Source of the DNA: Lactifluus volemus
Lineage: Eukaryota > Basidiomycota > Agaricomycetes > Russulales > Russulaceae
Direction: 5' to 3'
Length of the DNA stretch: 22,158 bases
NCBI GenBank assembly: GCA_022376515.1
Contig: WTXI01000490.1
Coordinates: 1-22,158 of the forward strand
Shown here: positions 1 to 9,021 of the stretch, piece after piece
Layout of the letters: the number at the start of each line of letters is the position of its first letter
Position numbering within the stretch: position 1 is the stretch's first letter
Notes under the pieces: generated by a model
What the model saw: the letters and a program-made list of their open reading frames with translations, nothing else
What the model was told of the DNA's origin: nothing
Databases searched by the model: none
Translations under genes and position numbers: made by a program

Positions 1-173
1 ATGGATAGGGGCATTCCAAGGCAATGGCTCGGCAGAAGTCGAAAATTGTTAAAAGGGTTTCATCGGGCACTTGGATTGGAGTAATCTGGCCTAGAACACA
101 CAAGTGAGTGATCATCGTATGGGGTACGGACAAAAGACATACGATTCCTCAGGCTTTCGTTAGTGTTCAACAT
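1..173 (-). CDS. F-box-like protein, 5' end only (array copy 0)
   Basis: This is the beginning of an F-box/LRR gene running off the left edge of the window. Exon 1 is 143-173 and encodes MLNTNESLRN plus one base. A 52-nt intron lies at 91-142, with GTATGT at its 5' end and TTCTAG at its 3' end. Exon 2 (1-90) continues with RQITPIQVPDETLLTIFDFCRA, which is the N-terminal half of the F-box-like motif. I chose the ATG at 173 because the copy at 20478 has the same ATG, the same 31-nt exon 1 and the same intron position. No lesion is visible in the part present, so it may be functional. The expected role, by family, is Skp1 binding in an SCF ubiquitin ligase. The LRR part lies outside the window. 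Confidence 0.75.
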
Positions 174-480
174 GCCTTCCTGTATCGTAGGTCCCAGAAT
201 GGCCATATATGTGATCGGTGGAACTCCAGAGGTTCTGGATGGTGAGAGATGCTAATACTGTTCTTAAGGGAACGGCGCTGATGAGCGATGATCGATGAGC
301 GCTGAGCGCTGAGCGTTGGTTGGAGGTTTGCTCCCTTTCTTACGCGCGCGTCAGTCACGATTTCATTCTCCGCTATTCGCCCAGACAGGCGGCGGCTCCA
401 TGGGTGATCGATGATCGATGGCAGTTGGACCTCAAAGCACGAGTATGATACATACACGCAACGATGATATCAACGGTATT
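174..480. other. 5' flank of F-box copy 0, with short AT/GC repeats
   Basis: The first roughly 120 bases match the flank upstream of the copy at 20478 (shared cttcctgta, ggccRtatat and gaggttctggatg strings). Around 281-318 there is an imperfect tandem repeat of gagcgct-type units next to gatgatcgatgag. At 402-421 the unit gatcgat occurs twice. A ttcattctccg string at 362-372 recurs at 17371, upstream of copy 5. No gene is visible. Confidence 0.4.
225..237 (-). promoter_or_regulatory. Shared upstream motif, inverted repeat CCAGA-N3-TCTGG
   Basis: The sequence ccagaggttctgg lies about 52 nt upstream of the ATG at 173. Related GAGGTTCTGG or GAGGTTCC strings occur upstream of other array copies, near 20522, 17289, 13599 and 9053. 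It is an imperfect palindrome with arms CCAGA/TCTGG. It could be a transcription-factor site or only conserved flank carried along by duplication. Confidence 0.35.
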
Positions 481-489
481 GGCTGTAGA

Positions 490-1870
490 ACTACTACGTA
501 ATGTACATCACCTGAGTGATTGACCTGCTCTTCGATGCCGAGCTCGACACGGAAAACAGTCCAGACCCAAAGGCGTTATTTGGACAAGAACATGTACAGG
601 TCGAGCATGCACCCACAGAATAGAAGTCAACAACGTTGACCCGCTGTCCATCGAAAAGAGATGACGATGACGTGGAAAGAGAAATAAAGAGTTTTGAAGA
701 CGGACTTGTACGAGCCAAACATATCTTTTATCCATAGTCCTGCGGGTACAGCGCCCGCATTCACGACGACGTGCAACGAGGCAATTTATGTCACCGCCGT
801 CCGTAGCTTTGGCGACGTGAGCCGTGACGGCGAAGTTGGGTAAGTCGTCCGGGGGCATAGGGAGCTCGCATGCTGCCGCCCGGACTTTAGGCGCCCGTGG
901 AACACCTTGGCAATGAGGCTACCAATGGTCCGTCTGGCATATCCTGGTTGGATTAGTGGTACGGGTCACGCCCTATATTGTCGTTGTTGTGCCATGACGA
1001 AGTTTTCAGTGGGAGAAGGGGGGTGAGACGCGGTTGGGATCTACATGGGCTGGATGGGACTTTTAGATAACTTACGAACGACGTGCTCAGTGCCGCCGTG
1101 TACATCTATGTCAGCCCGCGGGAGGTAATGTTGCGTCCGTCTCGCGGGAGGATGCCTACTCATTCGCAGGAGCACCAGAAGGGAGGGAGCACGTGAGAGG
1201 AAGAGAGTGGCTTTTGTTTGGGTAAAGGGGAATCGACGAACAATGAGTGGCCATCGCGTTTAGTGTGGGACATGAGTAGCACTGTTATCAGAGTCGTGGA
1301 GGGATATACTGTACTCTGGCCAGATGCGACCCTCTCATGCCTGCCCCTAGGGTTATCACCACCTTTACCGACCTTGTGGTTGAGGGTTAGCGTGATGGTG
1401 AGTGTGAGAGAAGAACTTGAAGACGAAAGAGTATATGGCGGAGAGCTTACTGTATGCTGGACCATCAGACGGGAGATTTCTGTGGACCAACTGTACGACG
1501 TGCGTCACGTGTGCGCTTACTACGGGTTCAACCGAACTGATCCACTGGAGAGCGTCGACGTCCTCTAACAAACTGCTACCATGTTTTTCGTCGGAGGAAA
1601 CGGTATTAAAGAACGTAGTTTGGGGAGATACGCCGGCTTTGACTACCATTCCACTATAGTTGTCTTTGGAAAGGCGGAGATGAACGATGATGAGGATGAG
1701 GACGCACTGAAGCGCCTGCAACAAGTTGTGGAATCGAGAGTAGGAGCGTAAAGTATCATATATCATAGCCAAGGTCGTAAAACTGAATGTAATTTCTCGT
1801 TCTCAGCTGGAGCAAAAAAGCGTCGTGCCGACATTGCCAACGAAATCAACCGGGCCGTAGCCTCGCGGAC
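490..1870 (+). other. Unassigned region with traces of + strand coding sequence
   Basis: No complete gene can be built here. Several stretches have the codon pattern of real protein on the + strand. About 508-612 reads VIDLLFDAELDTENSPDPKA and on to a stop. About 1470-1751 is one frame interrupted by a TAA at 1566-1568, reading QLYDVRHVCAYYGFNR, then FFVGGNGIKERSLGRYAGFD, then an acidic DDEDED stretch. About 1808-1870 reads KKRRADIANEINRAVASRTS. A GTAAAG at 1748 and a TTCTCAG ending at 1807 could bound a short intron. I do not recognise a family. A 135-codon open frame on the opposite strand (1365-1772) is the competing interpretation. Nothing is seen at 860-1400. Confidence 0.3.
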
Positions 1871-1904
1871 ATCTGTTTGTATCCATCTCCATCATCCCTA
1901 CTCC

Positions 1905-3400
1905 AAGTCGCGTCTGGTTCAGAATACTCAGAAGAGCTCGTGTGCAAGCAACCCGCCCAAAACTATGCTAAGCAGGGCGTCGCTCACGCGGCTGCGGAGG
2001 CGGAGGCAGTTGGATGGCGGTTATGCTGGCCCGTTCCGGCGTCGCCCGTCGGCATCTCATCGACGGTTGACTATGTCACCCTTTCCTCCTCAATCTTCAC
2101 GCTACAGCTGCCCTCGCTGACGTCGGGACGCCGAAAGTACAGCTCGTCGCACGCGCGCTGCATGCTACCGCATCGTCTGTGCAGGTCGATCCACGTGTGG
2201 AGTTGTGGAGGAGGGGTGCAGATGGTGCGGAGCTCCTTCAGGATGTGTCGGTACGTGGGGGTTTAACTTACTTTTTTTTTATCCTGGTAACCTTTTTTTG
2301 TCATTCCTGCTGGCCATAGATGTGATCGATAATATTGGTACCAAAGTTGAGCTGCTCGCGTATTGCGTACAGAACAATATCAAGGCATTTTCTTCCATGG
2401 GCGCTGGCACAATATCGGACCCGACGCGCATACAAATCGCTGACCTATCCGCGGCCCATCATGATCCCCTCGCGCGCGCGGTCCTCTTCCACTCTGAGCG
2501 GCCATCTCCGCCACGCCGCCGTCATACCCTCCCTCCACTGACGCCGACGATGACCTATCTGCAACCTTACACTCCCCCTCACCTGCCTCCTCCGCGTGCG
2601 AATACTCAATCTTGGTGGTATTCTCATCCGAGGTGTCCAGCAACGACGTGACGTTGCTCCCGCTGGCCGACTCTGAGCTCGCGCTTGGGCGCCGTGAACG
2701 AGCTGGCGCCTCTGCGCGACTTGCGTACCTATCTTTCCCGTGCTAGGTCTGCTCCCGGCACTGTTCGGTCTGCACATCGTGACCTATGTGCTATGTGAGC
2801 TCGCGGGTCGGCCGCTCGAACGACCCTTTCCTGTGCGCCATCGTAAGAAGCTCTACGAACGGATGTGGAAGGACCTGTTGCATCGCGAGTAAACAGATCA
2901 AGTACGCATACCTCTCTCCTCCTTTCGGAGTATGCGCTCCCCCTGCTAACCGAGTCCCATTATATAGTTCGCTCCTGCTGACGACGGTGGATATTGCATT
3001 GCTCTGTGACGATTTTGCGCTTGGGTGACCGATCGTGCCGCCCCACTCTGTGTGCGTGCGGCCTGTGCCGGTGCGCTGGGACCCCCGTGTGCCTCTCAGC
3101 CTCGAAAATTGCGTCGTGGGGGAGATCAAGGAGGTATCGCGTGCGATGTCGCGCGTCTTTGCCATGCCTGACGCGGATACTATGCACGAGGATCCCTGGG
3201 TCCCAACTGAGCGCATGGCTATGTCGATGCGCTTGGAGAGCTGATCAATCCCGCTCGGTTCAAGAATGGGGTCGTTATCTGGAGTTAAGAGGTGTGGGGC
3301 GTCGAGGCTGCTCGTGTCGCGCAGTTTCGTATTGCGCAGGCGCGGGGGTTTCGTGAGTGGGCACTTGTTCTGCAGGAGTGCGAGCGCTACAGTATACTGT
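1905..3400 (+). pseudogene. Decayed tRNA threonylcarbamoyladenosine dehydratase (Tcd1/Tcd2, TcdA-like, ThiF/E1 fold)
   Basis: The family uses ATP to convert t6A at tRNA position 37 to cyclic ct6A; the yeast proteins sit on the mitochondrial outer membrane. Recognisable pieces follow the family order: EYSEELVCKQPAQNYA (from 1922), the nucleotide-binding glycine motif GCGGGGSWMAVMLARSGV (about 1990-2045), DYVTLSS, then LNLHATAALADVGTPKVQLV in another frame. Next come DVIDNIGTKVELLAYC and FSSMGAGTISDPTRIQIADL (about 2320-2460), VVFSSEVSSNDVTLLPL, LLPALFGLHIVTYVLCELAG with the following LYERMWKDLLHRE, then VRWDPRVPLSLENCVV and ARGFREW at the end. Likely introns are 2251-2319 and 2889-2967, the second with CTAAC at 2946-2950. 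Lesions include a deletion between NYA and the glycine motif, frameshifts near 2065-2100, 2490-2560, 2690-2730 and 3240, and stops TGA 3026-3028 and TAA 3286-3288. It is the only large + strand gene relic beside the array. The family call is strong; exact ends are approximate. Confidence 0.85.
2889..2967 (+). other. Predicted 79-nt intron in the Tcd pseudogene
   Basis: The intron starts GTAAAC and ends TATATAG, with a CTAAC branch-site match at 2946-2950. Splicing joins the LLHRE exon in frame to TTVDIALLCDDFALG and then VPPHSV, the order expected in the family. That the splice signals survive although the coding part is broken suggests decay of a normal spliced gene rather than a processed retrocopy. 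Confidence 0.6.
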
Positions 3401-3656
3401 ATTGCCACTTTTGTAACATCGTAAACTCCGTCATAGGCAGGCGTGACAAACATGCTGTTTCATGCTGTTTCTTATTTCACTACACACTATGATTTCTACC
3501 AAAAAAAATCATGGAATATGGTAAAACGTGGTACTAGATTGGAGTGATCCGAAAGGGTCTCACTCGGTCCCATTGGTTCATTTCCCTCGTGAATTACTGG
3601 GAATGTATGGAATCCGAATCGCAAACGAAACCGCTGTATCGTTTGTCAAATATTTC

Positions 3657-3803
3657 GTATTACTGTGAACATTTCCTCGTGAAACGAACAACATTTGATG
3701 TGCCGATGCTAGGAGAGACTGTCATGGGCCAGATTCGGAAAAAGGCAAAGAAATACAAGACAAGTGGCGTAAACAACACTGGCCACAAAGTCAGTAAAAG
3801 ATA
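3657..3803. repeat. Flank duplication, copy 1 side (pair with 15527-15725)
   Basis: This block, just beyond the 3' end of the F-box copy at 3838-5350, matches the block beyond the 3' end of the copy at 15755-17270. Both begin gtattactgtgaacat and share gaacgaacaa-like, gatgctaRRa and catgggc strings. Both end near a variant of the aaagtcagtaaRRgata element. It shows that the repeat unit includes downstream DNA. No gene is supported here. Confidence 0.55.
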
Positions 3804-3837
3804 GAACACCAAAACACCAATAGACTTGCGCTAATAA

Positions 3838-5350
3838 CTACCAGTCACGATATGGCAGGCGGTGGACTGTGACTGTGTGGCCAGAATGCTGGCGTGCAGT
3901 GATGAATAGCTCTATGGCTTTCTCCTCTGCTGAGCCTCGCCGATAGCTAGGAAGGTAGAGATGACGGAGTTCAGGTAAGACTTCAGTGACACTTTCCCCA
4001 GTGTGTCCTAGCAGCGAACATAGGATCAAAGGGTACACGACGTCACGCAACCGCAGGGTCCGAACAGCTGTGAATGGGCGAAACAGTACGAGCCACTCAG
4101 AATTGATACTCATGTCCTCGAAACGCAGGTCCTCCGAATCTGAATCCGAGTCGTACTCAAAAAAGGACCAGTCGCTCCTGATGTTGAGTTCGGTAACACT
4201 GGAAAGTAGTGGGAAAGGGTGCATATCTGTCCCATAGATGGGGTTTCGTAACCTGGCTCCTGTAGGAAACAAAAGTTGAGCGTTTCAGAGAAAAAATCTG
4301 CGCCCTCTGATTGGTAAAGTTGGATGTCGACTTCATGAGTGTTAAATGTCACCTCTGCAAAAAGGAAGGGCCCGAGCGGGAGTGAGTGAGTGATGACTTG
4401 TCGGATGTCAAACACGCGCGGCTCATAATCGTACGTGATCGAGAGAGATTCGAGATTCGGGACCTCTATTCGAGCCAAGAGGTTCTCAGAGTACTCGTTG
4501 GCGCCTTGAAACTTAAACACCGTAAGAACTGGGAGGATGGTGCGTGTGAGCGGGGGTGGGGGTGGGGGTGGGGGTGCAAGTCGGAGCGCTCCGAATTTTT
4601 CGAACCAGAATTCAAGGTACGTGAGCTTCCTCAGGGCGGAGAGGACTGTGACCATCGTCTCGGGTGAAATATAACCACGTTCGGGTATCTCTTCAAGGCG
4701 GAGCTCGGAAAGGTCATTGCAGGACAAAAGAAACTGAAGTAAGGTCGGAAATGGAACACGCCTCAAAGTGAGTGATTGTAGACTTGGGGCGGATCCACCT
4801 AAGAACGTAACGGGAAGCGCCGGCTGTGGTTCGAGCCCCGACCAAATATCACCCAACTCTAAGCGAAGACATGTCAGTGCCGGGAATGGCTTATGCATCA
4901 CTGTGGGCAACCTCCCACAGTCTTTGCTTGAGATCGTGAAACGTATTTTGCATATGCGGTCATGCTGCTTAAGTGCTGCAACGATGTTATCCAAGTCCTG
5001 AAGATAGTAACAGGATACCTGGATAGGAAGGTGTGGCCAGACATCCAACATCGTCCTCACAGGAGTTTTGCCTGTATAATAAACACGCAGGTCGAGGCGG
5101 AGAGGGGATGAGAAAATGATGTATCGCCATCTTTGGCATACATGCACAAGATTATTCCAAACCTCTGGCCATCCCTCCGACAGAGAATACGACTCGGAAG
5201 AAATCAGTTGTCGACAGAAGTCGAAAATCTTTAGAAGAATTTCGTCTGGGAGGATGCCGATTGTCACACGTCGGGAAATTTCGTCTAGAAAACAGAAGTC
5301 ACCACCGTGAGCACGAAAAAATAACTTGAACATGACATACGATTCCTCAT
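3838..5350 (-). pseudogene. F-box/LRR protein with one frameshift (array copy 1)
   Basis: Exon 1 is 5341-5350 (ATG AGG AAT C). The intron is 5285-5340 (GTATGT...TTCTAG, 56 nt) and exon 2 is 3838-5284. The protein begins MRNHEISRRVTIGILPDEILLKIFDFCRQ, with the second F-box half HVCQRWRYIIFSSPLRLDLR, followed by LRR-like segments such as SLQSLTLRRVPFPTLLQFLLSCNDLSEL. A proline run (PPPPPPPPLTR) is longer than in any other copy. Just after MGQICT, near 4215, one base is missing relative to the copies at 6.5, 7.5, 12.0 and 15.8 kb. The natural frame then resumes as LLSSVTELNIRSDW and stays open to TAG at 3838. Without correction the product would end at 4110 and lose the last LRR part. It could be a truncated expressed protein, a pseudogene or an assembly error. 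Everything else looks intact. Confidence 0.8.
4552..4575 (+). repeat. GGGGGT hexanucleotide repeat, four units, G-quadruplex-prone
   Basis: Four perfect GGGGGT units lie on the + strand inside the - strand F-box gene, where they encode polyproline. Four G5 runs with one-base loops fit the classic G-quadruplex pattern. The homologous site is shorter in the other copies. Confidence 0.85.
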
Positions 5351-6490
5351 GAATGAAGCTTGAATGGGGCTGATGAACGTTCGGGTTAAGTTGGCTTACA
5401 CGTGCATAGGGGTTACATTCTCCGCCAACTAGTGTTGGTTCGGCTTGGCGGCTTCACAGCTCGGTTGCCGTGTCGAGCCGATTCGAGTCCACCGCATTGA
5501 GGACATCTATCCGATAGCCCAAAAATACACGAATGTATCACAAGTAAGATGTCGGTATAAGAGGAGAACTACCACAACAAGTAATTAGGACAGGGTGCGC
5601 ATGGGAAGCAAGCGAGGGGGTACTAAACTTCTCACTGGTCTATACCCGCCTTGAGGGTAGACTCTTTATGAGCGGCGTCCGAGTCTTTGGAATAACCATT
5701 ACTACCTCGTGTGTTGAGTGTGTATAACGTGCATGCGTGTCATCTGATGTATCAAAAAAATAAGAGGCAAAAGAAAGGGATAAGGCGTGGACTCGGAGAC
5801 GAATATCGAGAGCACGGAAACTCGTTCACGATCAACGATATGAGCAAGAGACGAGAGCTCGGTGGCGGGATAGGTGTGGAGATGGGTCTAGGAAAATAGA
5901 ATTCTAACGATGCTAGGCGTGCATAGCCGGGCTTGTGCAGATGCCAGCTTCGACTTCGTACAGATCGACACACATTATCACCCGGGTTGCTTCACACGCC
6001 CCACTGGCATGTCGACATTGTCGAGTGGACAGTCGTTTCGTCATCCACACTCTCTTTGTCGTCGCCACCATCAGTATTCTCCACCTCTGCCCAGGGTACT
6101 AGTGTGCATGTCACATGAGGGTATGCTGATGCGAGAGACGCCGATTGTGACCAGTGCCCAAGTTTTGTACTGGTCGCAGGTGGAGTGCTGAGATCACCAC
6201 CGCTATAGGCATCCATTGCCCTATCGTGCGGTTCGACATGTTATGGACACGCTACTATGGTGATAATACGGAACTAGACGTACGTTCGCATAATGCGAGT
6301 AGATACAAAACTTGGATGCTACAGTTACACCAGTTACGACGACGCAGGGAATAGAGATGATAATGATTATTTCGTGGGACATGCAATAGAAATGAACAAG
6401 GCGGAAAATAAAAACAGATGGACACTAGTTGAGATGAGCGCTACGTATGACGCGGCAGCAAATGTCGGTCAGTTGAACGATTCACTATCA
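5351..6490. other. Intergenic spacer upstream of copy 1, no gene recognised
   Basis: The part nearest copy 1 (5351-5650) resembles the flank upstream of copy 5 (17271-17600) in scattered blocks, for example a taagag..aggaNaactac string and a gcgcaYgtgRgaagcaa string. A purine-rich tract runs 5755-5900. Around 6045-6090 a gtcgtcgccaccatcagtat string resembles 20875-20895, in the spacer downstream of copy 6's neighbour. The open frames here are short and not shared with any recognisable family. Confidence 0.4.
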
Positions 6491-6492
6491 CT

Positions 6493-7250
6493 GCAGTCAC
6501 GATACAGTATGGCAGGCGGTGGACTGTGACAGAGTGATCGGCATTCTGACCCGCAGCGATGAATAACTCTATGTCTTGTTCCTCGAGCTCATCTCTCCAA
6601 CACTTGTCAGTAAGGTAGAGATTCTGAAGTTCAGGTAACACCTCGTTTGTGTCCTGGAAGCGAAGATGCGATGAACGATACGACAAACGGCTGTATGTCG
6701 CTAGACAAACGCAGGGTCCGAACAGAAGTGAATAGTGCCAGCCACTCAGAATTTGTCCCTCACATCCTCCAATTCTTCAGGCTTGTCGTCCAACGTCGAA
6801 AAATAATCGTCGCTCCTGATTTCAAGCTCCGTAACACTGGGAAGTAGAGGGGAGGGGGTGCATATCTGTGCCATAGATGCGGCTTGGTAACCTCGCACAT
6901 ATTGCATGAAACCCAGCTCAAGCGTTTTGGAAGAATCTGTTTCCACTGACTGATAAAGTCGGATGCCGACGCTAAGAAAGCGATATATCACCTCCGCGCC
7001 CGATGGAAGGCCCGGGCCGGAGTGAGTGAGGATGTCAAACACGTGCGGCTCGTACTCATACACCATCGAGAGAGATTCGAGTTGAGGAACGTTAACCCGA
7101 GAAAGGAGGTTCTCTGAGTACTCCTCTGACACTGTGATCATGAAATGTAAGACTCCGGAGGAGAGCGTGGGTGCAAGTCGGATCTCTCCGGGTTGTTTGA
7201 ACCCGATTTCGAGGCACGTGAGCTTGGTCACCGCGAGACTCGGCGCGAGT
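6493..7250 (-). pseudogene. 5'-truncated F-box/LRR remnant (array copy 2)
   Basis: Only the C-terminal half of the family protein survives. It starts abruptly at the segment TKLTCLEIGFKQPGEIRLAP and continues through EYSENLLSRVNVPQLESLSM, YEPHVFDI, MAQICTPSPLLPSVTELEIR and LPELQNLYLTDK to VTVHRLPYC. The F-box, first LRRs and exon 1 are gone; 5'-flank-type sequence (7308-7338) follows directly, so a deletion joined the mid-gene to the promoter side. Near 6735-6765, compared with copy 6, about 11 bases are missing and one is added, breaking the frame. At the site where copies 1 and 6 share a one-base loss, this copy keeps the normal frame. It is non-functional as an F-box protein. Confidence 0.8.
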
Positions 7251-7307
7251 TGGACGGCTGGCGGCAACACTAGCCTGAAAGTCAGCTACTTCGGAGCTAC
7301 GTATACT

Positions 7308-7338
7308 CAAGTTGGCACACCTGTTGTCACGTCTCACC
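7308..7338 (-). promoter_or_regulatory. Conserved upstream block CAAGTTG...GTCACGT
   Basis: The block caagttg followed after about 10 bases by tgtcacgtctcacc recurs as caagttgataacacttattgtcacgtgtcacc at 11854 (20 bases at most are identical in any run) and as caagttggtcacactcgtcacgtct at 17323. In each case it lies on the 5' side of an F-box copy or remnant. It may be a promoter element with an E-box-like CACGTS core, or only conserved by shared descent. Confidence 0.4.
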
Positions 7339-7408
7339 AAAAGCGGAAATGCTACACACTTTGGAGGATAAACAACTGATAGAACGTAAAGATGACATTT
7401 CTTGTAGA

Positions 7409-7448
7409 TGGCACTGGGCGCGAAGTCAGTAAGGATAGAAGAACACAT
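7409..7448 (-). promoter_or_regulatory. Conserved 3'-flank element of F-box copies
   Basis: About 25-60 nt past the stop codon of copy 3 lies a block containing gcgcgaagtcagtaaggata. The same block is at about 11926-11965 (copy 4) and 15686-15722 (copy 5), with a weaker version at 3768-3803 (copy 1). On the - strand it reads TATCCTTACTGACTTCGCGC and would lie in the 3' UTR. Its function is unknown. Its persistence in diverged copies is greater than I would expect for neutral spacer, but this was not measured. Confidence 0.45.
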
Positions 7449-7471
7449 TTCATTTGCAGCTCTATTAGCAA

Positions 7472-9021
7472 TCAAGGACGTGGCAAGCGGTGGACGGCAA
7501 TGGGGTGACCAGAATGCTGACGTGCAGCGATGAATCGATCTATGGCTTGCTCCTCGAGTTCGTCTTTCCAATGCCCTTGGTAAAGGTAGAGATTTTGAAG
7601 TTCAGGTAACAACTCGGTCACACTTTCCCCGGTGTGTCCTTGCAGCGAAAATATGACAAACGACCGTATCTTGCCAGACAAACGCAAGGTCCGAACGGCA
7701 GTGAATGGTTGGAGAAGTACCGGCCATGCAGGGTTGTTCATCAGGACCTCCAAATCGTCACCGTCCCAGTCGGAACCGAATCTGTCGCTTTGGATGTCAA
7801 GATCTGTAACGCTGGAAAGGATAGGCAAAGACTGGGTGCATATCTGTGCCATAGACGAGACTTGTTGACCTGGCGCGTCCTCGTCCTCCATGACTTCCAG
7901 ATAGAAGGGAGCACTCTCATCATCCGCCCGTTCGTCCGCGGAGTCTGATTCGTAAAGTGTGATATTGACATCAAGGAGACCAAGGTACACGTCTGCACGA
8001 TCGAATGACCCGAGTGTGAGTGACTGAGAAACTCGGATGATTTGTCGGAGGTTGATGTGAGGCCCGAATAATTGGACCGAGAAATCTTTGAGTTGGGGAG
8101 CGTCTATCCGAGAAAGAAGGTCCTCCAGGTATTCATTGACACCAAGAAATCGGAAATCTGTGAGAGCAGGGAGGAGAGCGCGTGTGACCGGCGGCGGGCC
8201 TTGGACTGTTCCGGATCGTCCAAACTGGATAGAAAGGAGTGTGAGACTTGTCAGGGCGGAGAGGCCTGTAATCATTGCCTCGGGTGAAATGTAACCAATA
8301 CTGGGAATGTCGGGTGAATTTCGAAGCCAGAGCTCGGAAAGGTCGTTGGAAGACAAAAGAAGCCGAGGAAAGGTCGGAAATGGAAAGCCATCCAAAATGA
8401 GTGATCGTAGACGTGGGGCGGATCCACCTAAGATCATATCAGGAAGCACTGGCGGATCCTCGTCCCGGCGACTCAACAAGTGGAGACTTGTCAGTGCAGG
8501 AAACGGCTTCTGCATCAATGTGGCCAGTCTCAGATATTCTGAGTATGACCTTCCCACGTCGAGAGTGATTTTGCATATGCGGTCATGATGCTCGAGTGCG
8601 GCCATGATGTCATCCCCGATATTACCAGCTGGACTGTAAGAACAAATTTCGATAGGAAAGGGTGGCCAGACATCCAACATCTCTCTCACATGTCTACGAT
8701 CCGTGCAGTAAAGGCGTAGATCGAGGCCGAGTGGGGATGAAAATATCACATATCGCCATCGTTGGCATACGTGCACCAATATATGCCATTCCCTTTGCCA
8801 TTCCCACGATCGCACGAATATCCGGTCCATGATAGCCGCTCGGCAGAAGTCGAAGATTTCTAGGAGGACTTCATCTGGTAATGCATTGATTGTCACACGT
8901 GGCGAGATTTGGCCTGGGTCACACAGGTGAGTGATTATCGTGGGCGCTAAGAAAAAGACGTACGGTTCTTTCCTGTAGCATTTGACACGCCTTTTTTGCC
9001 TTTCCACCAAGCTTTCCACAT
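7472..9021 (-). CDS. F-box/LRR protein, intact (array copy 3)
   Basis: This is a predicted SCF ubiquitin-ligase substrate receptor. Exon 1 is 8964-9021 (58 nt), the intron 8914-8963 (50 nt, GTACGT...CCCAG) and exon 2 7472-8913, giving 499 aa. The protein starts MWKAWWKGKKGVSNATGKNR. The F-box spans about residues 28-80: ALPDEVLLEIFDFCRA, a tryptophan-rich spacer, then LVHVCQRWRYVIFSSPLGLD. The remainder is irregular LRRs, for example APRLRSLILDGFPFPTFPRL, PALTDFRFLGVNEYLEDLLS and LPELQNLYLYQGHWKD. The frame stays open through the intron up to a codon at 9328, which would give a 618-residue protein with a spurious basic N-terminus. The splice model is preferred because the exon, intron and ATG context match copy 4 base for base in most places. 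No transmembrane segment or signal peptide is seen. The closest relative in the window is the copy at 12006-13561. Confidence 0.88.

Noticed and set aside
281..421. CRISPR-like or satellite array from repeated gatcgat and gagcgct units
   Set aside because: There are only two or three irregular units without regular spacers, so this is a simple local repeat.
1365..1772. 135-codon - strand frame
   Set aside because: It is longer than the + strand frame opposite it, but its composition is less protein-like and it has no recognisable family. It is left undecided and not called as a gene.
3544..3804. 86-codon + strand frame beyond copy 1
   Set aside because: The homologous flank at 15527-15725 does not keep the frame, so it is an accidental frame in duplicated flank.
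4110..4310. An intron in copy 1 ending at the good acceptor TTTCCTACAG near 4262, explaining the frameshift
   Set aside because: Splicing there would remove a conserved segment present in all other copies. The 54-base GTTACG...TTCCAG alternative is a multiple of three and does not restore the frame.
5440..5510. Possible tRNA gene because of cgattcgagtcc
   Set aside because: No acceptor stem, D arm or anticodon arm can be drawn around it.
7092..7571. 159-codon - strand frame overlapping copies 2 and 3
   Set aside because: It runs out of frame through the end of copy 3, a conserved 3' flank and the copy 2 remnant. Similar translations in copies 4 and 5 (TDFAPGVIY) follow from nucleotide conservation of the flank.
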